Translations under genes and position numbers: made by a program
Shown here: one piece after another, positions 6,007 to 7,687 of the stretch
Layout: each line of letters starts with the position of its first letter
Numbering within the stretch: the first letter of the stretch is position 1
Notes under the pieces: generated by a model
Databases searched by the model: none
The model's input: the letters and a program-made list of their open reading frames with translations, nothing else
Told to the model about the DNA's origin: nothing
Assembly (NCBI GenBank): GCA_033720735.1
Contig: JAWWBX010000210.1
Location: 1-7,687, forward strand
DNA length: 7,687 bases
Direction: 5' to 3'
Source: B8-G4 sp033720735
GTDB taxonomy: Bacteria > Bacteroidota > Bacteroidia > Chitinophagales > Saprospiraceae

Positions 6007-7161
6007 TTACGATTTCCCTGTGGTTCGTCGTGCGGCACGCGCCAGGATTGTGTAGGTCTCATCTGCCGCCCGATCCCAGGAAAACTGGCGGGCACGCTGC
6101 AGTCCCGCTTCCGAGAGCTGCCGCCGCAGTGCCGGGTCGTCTGCCAAACGGGCCATGCCTCCGGCGATGTCTTCCTCAGCCACCGGGTCGACTTCAATGG
6201 CTGCACCACCGGCCACCTCAGCCAGCGCGGCGCCGGTCGAATCCGCCGAACTGGTCAGGACGGGAACGCCGCAGGACATGGCTTCGAGTACAGGCATGCC
6301 AAACCCTTCATACAGTGATACGTAGCACATGGCCAACGCACTGCCAACGATAGTAGGCAGGGCATCGTCAGGTGCGTAGCCGATCTGGTGAATGTCGTCC
6401 TGATATTCAGCGTTAGCAATCGCCTGGCTCACCTGGGCGGTCTTCCAGGAGCGCGCCCCGACAATCACCAATTGGACGTCATTGTTGGTGGTGTGCTTGA
6501 AGATATCGAACGCCTGGACCAGGGCTACCAGATTCTTGCGCGGATGGATCGCTCCGACATACAGGAAGTAGGGCCTGCCACCGGTCAGCCGGGCACGTAC
6601 CGCTTTCTGATCTGACGGGCTGACCGGCACAAACGCGGAAGACACACCATTGTAAACGACAGAGATCTTTTCTGGCGGCACCTGGTAAAACTGGATGATC
6701 TCGCGCCGTGAGAACTCCGACACGCTGATGATCTGCCTCGCTTCCTCAAGGAACCTCGGCATATTCCGCAGGTAGTATGTGCGGTGCGCCCGTGTGATAT
6801 GCTGGGGATAACGCCGGGGTGCCACGTCATGCACCGTCAACACGGTTGGCAGACGCAATCCTTTCGGCATGTAGCCATATGGCGAGAAGAAGACATCCGG
6901 CCGGTTGCGCATCAGGTCATGCTTGAGACGCACCTGGTACCACAAGTGGTAGAGCAGTGGATGACGGGCCGGCGGCCACAGGACGATCTGCGTGGCGTTC
7001 TCGCCATACCGAAAAGATGGATTTGCAGTGCGATCGTAGTAACAGCGGAATTTGTCAGTCGGATGTGCCTGGACCATTCGACGCAGGATCTCATGGGTGT
7101 AGACACCAAATCCTTCCATCTTGTCCCTGAGCAGAAACCGGGTATTGACCGCGATACGCAT
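6007..7161 (-). CDS. glycosyltransferase, GT-B fold, family 4 type
   Basis: This 384-residue enzyme has two Rossmann-like domains. The N-terminal acceptor domain starts MRIAVNTRFL and contains GFGVYTHEILRRM (17-29) and VLTVHDVAPRRYP (107-119). The linker IISVSEFSRREI (144-155) leads into the donor domain from about residue 196, with FLYVGAIHPRKNL (199-211), where R208 and K209 would contact the sugar-nucleotide phosphates, and the E-x7-E motif EGFGMPVLE (285-293) followed by AMSCGVPVLTS. These are hallmarks of retaining GT4 enzymes, which build glycans from nucleotide sugars at the cytoplasmic side of the membrane; the sugar and acceptor cannot be told from sequence. There is no signal peptide or clear membrane helix. 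It starts nine bases after the recX stop and ends 11 bases before the CotH-like gene, so the three genes are probably one transcript. No other polysaccharide genes are in the window. Confidence 0.9.
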   Translation of the reverse strand: MRIAVNTRFLLRDKMEGFGVYTHEILRRMVQAHPTDKFRCYYDRTANPSFRYGENATQIVLWPPARHPLLYHLWYQVRLKHDLMRNRPDVFFSPYGYMPKGLRLPTVLTVHDVAPRRYPQHITRAHRTYYLRNMPRFLEEARQIISVSEFSRREIIQFYQVPPEKISVVYNGVSSAFVPVSPSDQKAVRARLTGGRPYFLYVGAIHPRKNLVALVQAFDIFKHTTNNDVQLVIVGARSWKTAQVSQAIANAEYQDDIHQIGYAPDDALPTIVGSALAMCYVSLYEGFGMPVLEAMSCGVPVLTSSADSTGAALAEVAGGAAIEVDPVAEEDIAGGMARLADDPALRRQLSEAGLQRARQFSWDRAADETYTILARAARRTTGKS

Positions 7162-7170
7162 AAACAGTAA

Positions 7171-7635
7171 CTAATTGGAGGCGACGTGCCTGTTGATCCG
7201 CTCAAGTACCAGCGGTTGCTCAAATCCCTTGCGGACCAGCGCGTCATGCACTTTCCTGCGCACACTCCAGTCTATGGGATCACTGATCTGTCTGGCAATC
7301 ACTTCGTCTACATAGTTCAGATACTCCTCCTCATCAATCTCTTCGAGCCCGCGGCGGATGCAGTAATCCGAAACACGACGTCGCTTGAGCTCCATCGTGA
7401 TGCGATTCTTCCCCCAGTGGTTGATACGGAACTTGCCGCGCGCGAAGCTCCTGGCAAACCGCTCTTCATTGAGAAAATCATCACGGATCAATTCGGTCAT
7501 GACTGCTTCAAGGTCATCGCCGTAGACGCGCAGTTTCAACAGTTTCGAACGCACTTCGCTGTGACAGCGATCGCGATAACCGCAAAACTTGCGCATCTGC
7601 TCAATGACCCCGGCCAGGTGGGCGAGTTCGGACAT
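7171..7635 (-). CDS. recX: regulatory protein RecX
   Basis: RecX binds RecA filaments and limits RecA activity in recombination and the SOS response, in the cytoplasm. The 154-residue product is of typical length and almost wholly helical. It has the family signature FLNEERFARSFARGKF (54-69) followed by WGKNRITMELKRRRVSD, the helix IRRGLEEIDEEEY and a third helical repeat ending in RRKVHDALVRKGF. The N-terminal repeat (CGYRDRCHSEVRSKL) is the first of the three-helix modules. A stop codon lies in frame ten bases upstream of the ATG at 7635, so no earlier start is possible. recA is not in the window. The gene leads the cluster with the glycosyltransferase and CotH-like genes. A heptamer repeat begins nine bases before its start and would lie in its leader. 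Confidence 0.9.
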   Translation of the reverse strand: MSELAHLAGVIEQMRKFCGYRDRCHSEVRSKLLKLRVYGDDLEAVMTELIRDDFLNEERFARSFARGKFRINHWGKNRITMELKRRRVSDYCIRRGLEEIDEEEYLNYVDEVIARQISDPIDWSVRRKVHDALVRKGFEQPLVLERINRHVASN

Positions 7636-7644
7636 AACGTAAAA

Positions 7645-7672
7645 TTAGAGGTTAGAGATTAGATATTAGACC
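7645..7672 (+). repeat. heptamer tandem array, consensus TTAGANN, four units
   Basis: Four units lie end to end: TTAGAGG, TTAGAGA, TTAGATA and TTAGACC. They sit nine bases upstream of the recX start, which reads leftward, so on the transcript they would read as T/C-rich TCTAA units near the ribosome-binding site. The unit length equals that of the array at 1694-1747 but the sequence is different. Confidence 0.8.
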
Positions 7673-7676
7673 CAGA

Positions 7677-7687
7677 CACTGGAACAC
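7677..7687 (+). repeat. start of an octamer array of the CACNNGAA type, cut by the window edge
   Basis: CACTGGAA followed by CAC matches the octamer units at 1797-1890 (for example CACTAGAA followed by CAC) in sequence, length and orientation. Only one and a half units are visible, so the match is suggestive rather than proven. Confidence 0.5.

Noticed and set aside
7186..7662. 158-codon open frame antisense to recX
   Set aside because: It mirrors the whole recX gene, has no recognisable motif, and recX has a clear family signature.

Overview
The window looks like chromosomal DNA of a Bacteroidota member, possibly of the Saprospiria/Lewinella type. The clues are moderately high GC (judged by eye), a TonB-like protein with a paired-cysteine C-terminal domain, an Lgt with the GRIGCQLSGDGDWG form of the active-site loop, a PorT-like outer-membrane barrel, a RecX of the Bacteroidota type, and short-period tandem repeats in the spacers. 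The genus is an inference. No mobile element, tRNA, rRNA or CRISPR array is visible. The window is mostly housekeeping and cell-envelope genes.

Left part, + strand (1-2844): the 3' end of an mtaB-like tRNA methylthiotransferase gene; a secreted arylsulfotransferase-like beta-propeller protein; a 295-base spacer holding a heptamer tandem array, an octamer tandem array split by a hairpin-forming insert, and an AT-rich leader; then a TonB-family protein with a strongly acidic linker. A clear rho-independent terminator follows this last gene.

Middle (2843-4967): two leftward genes, an outer-membrane beta-barrel protein and, after it, a small acyl-carrier-protein-like protein whose phosphopantetheine serine is replaced by methionine. 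An 83-base divergent spacer separates them from the rightward lgt gene, which makes the prolipoprotein diacylglyceryl transferase.

Right part, - strand (4964-7687): a tight three-gene cluster read right to left, recX, then a family 4-type glycosyltransferase, then a secreted CotH-kinase-like protein. The gaps are only 9 and 11 bases. The last gene converges on lgt so closely that both stop codons share one CTAG. A second, shorter heptamer-plus-octamer repeat region lies directly upstream of recX and runs off the window.

Most genes have envelope themes: lipoprotein maturation, TonB energy transduction, an outer-membrane barrel, glycosyl transfer and two exported enzymes. No single pathway connects them all. 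The least ordinary items are the serine-less ACP homologue and the matching heptamer/octamer repeat layout in two separate spacers.
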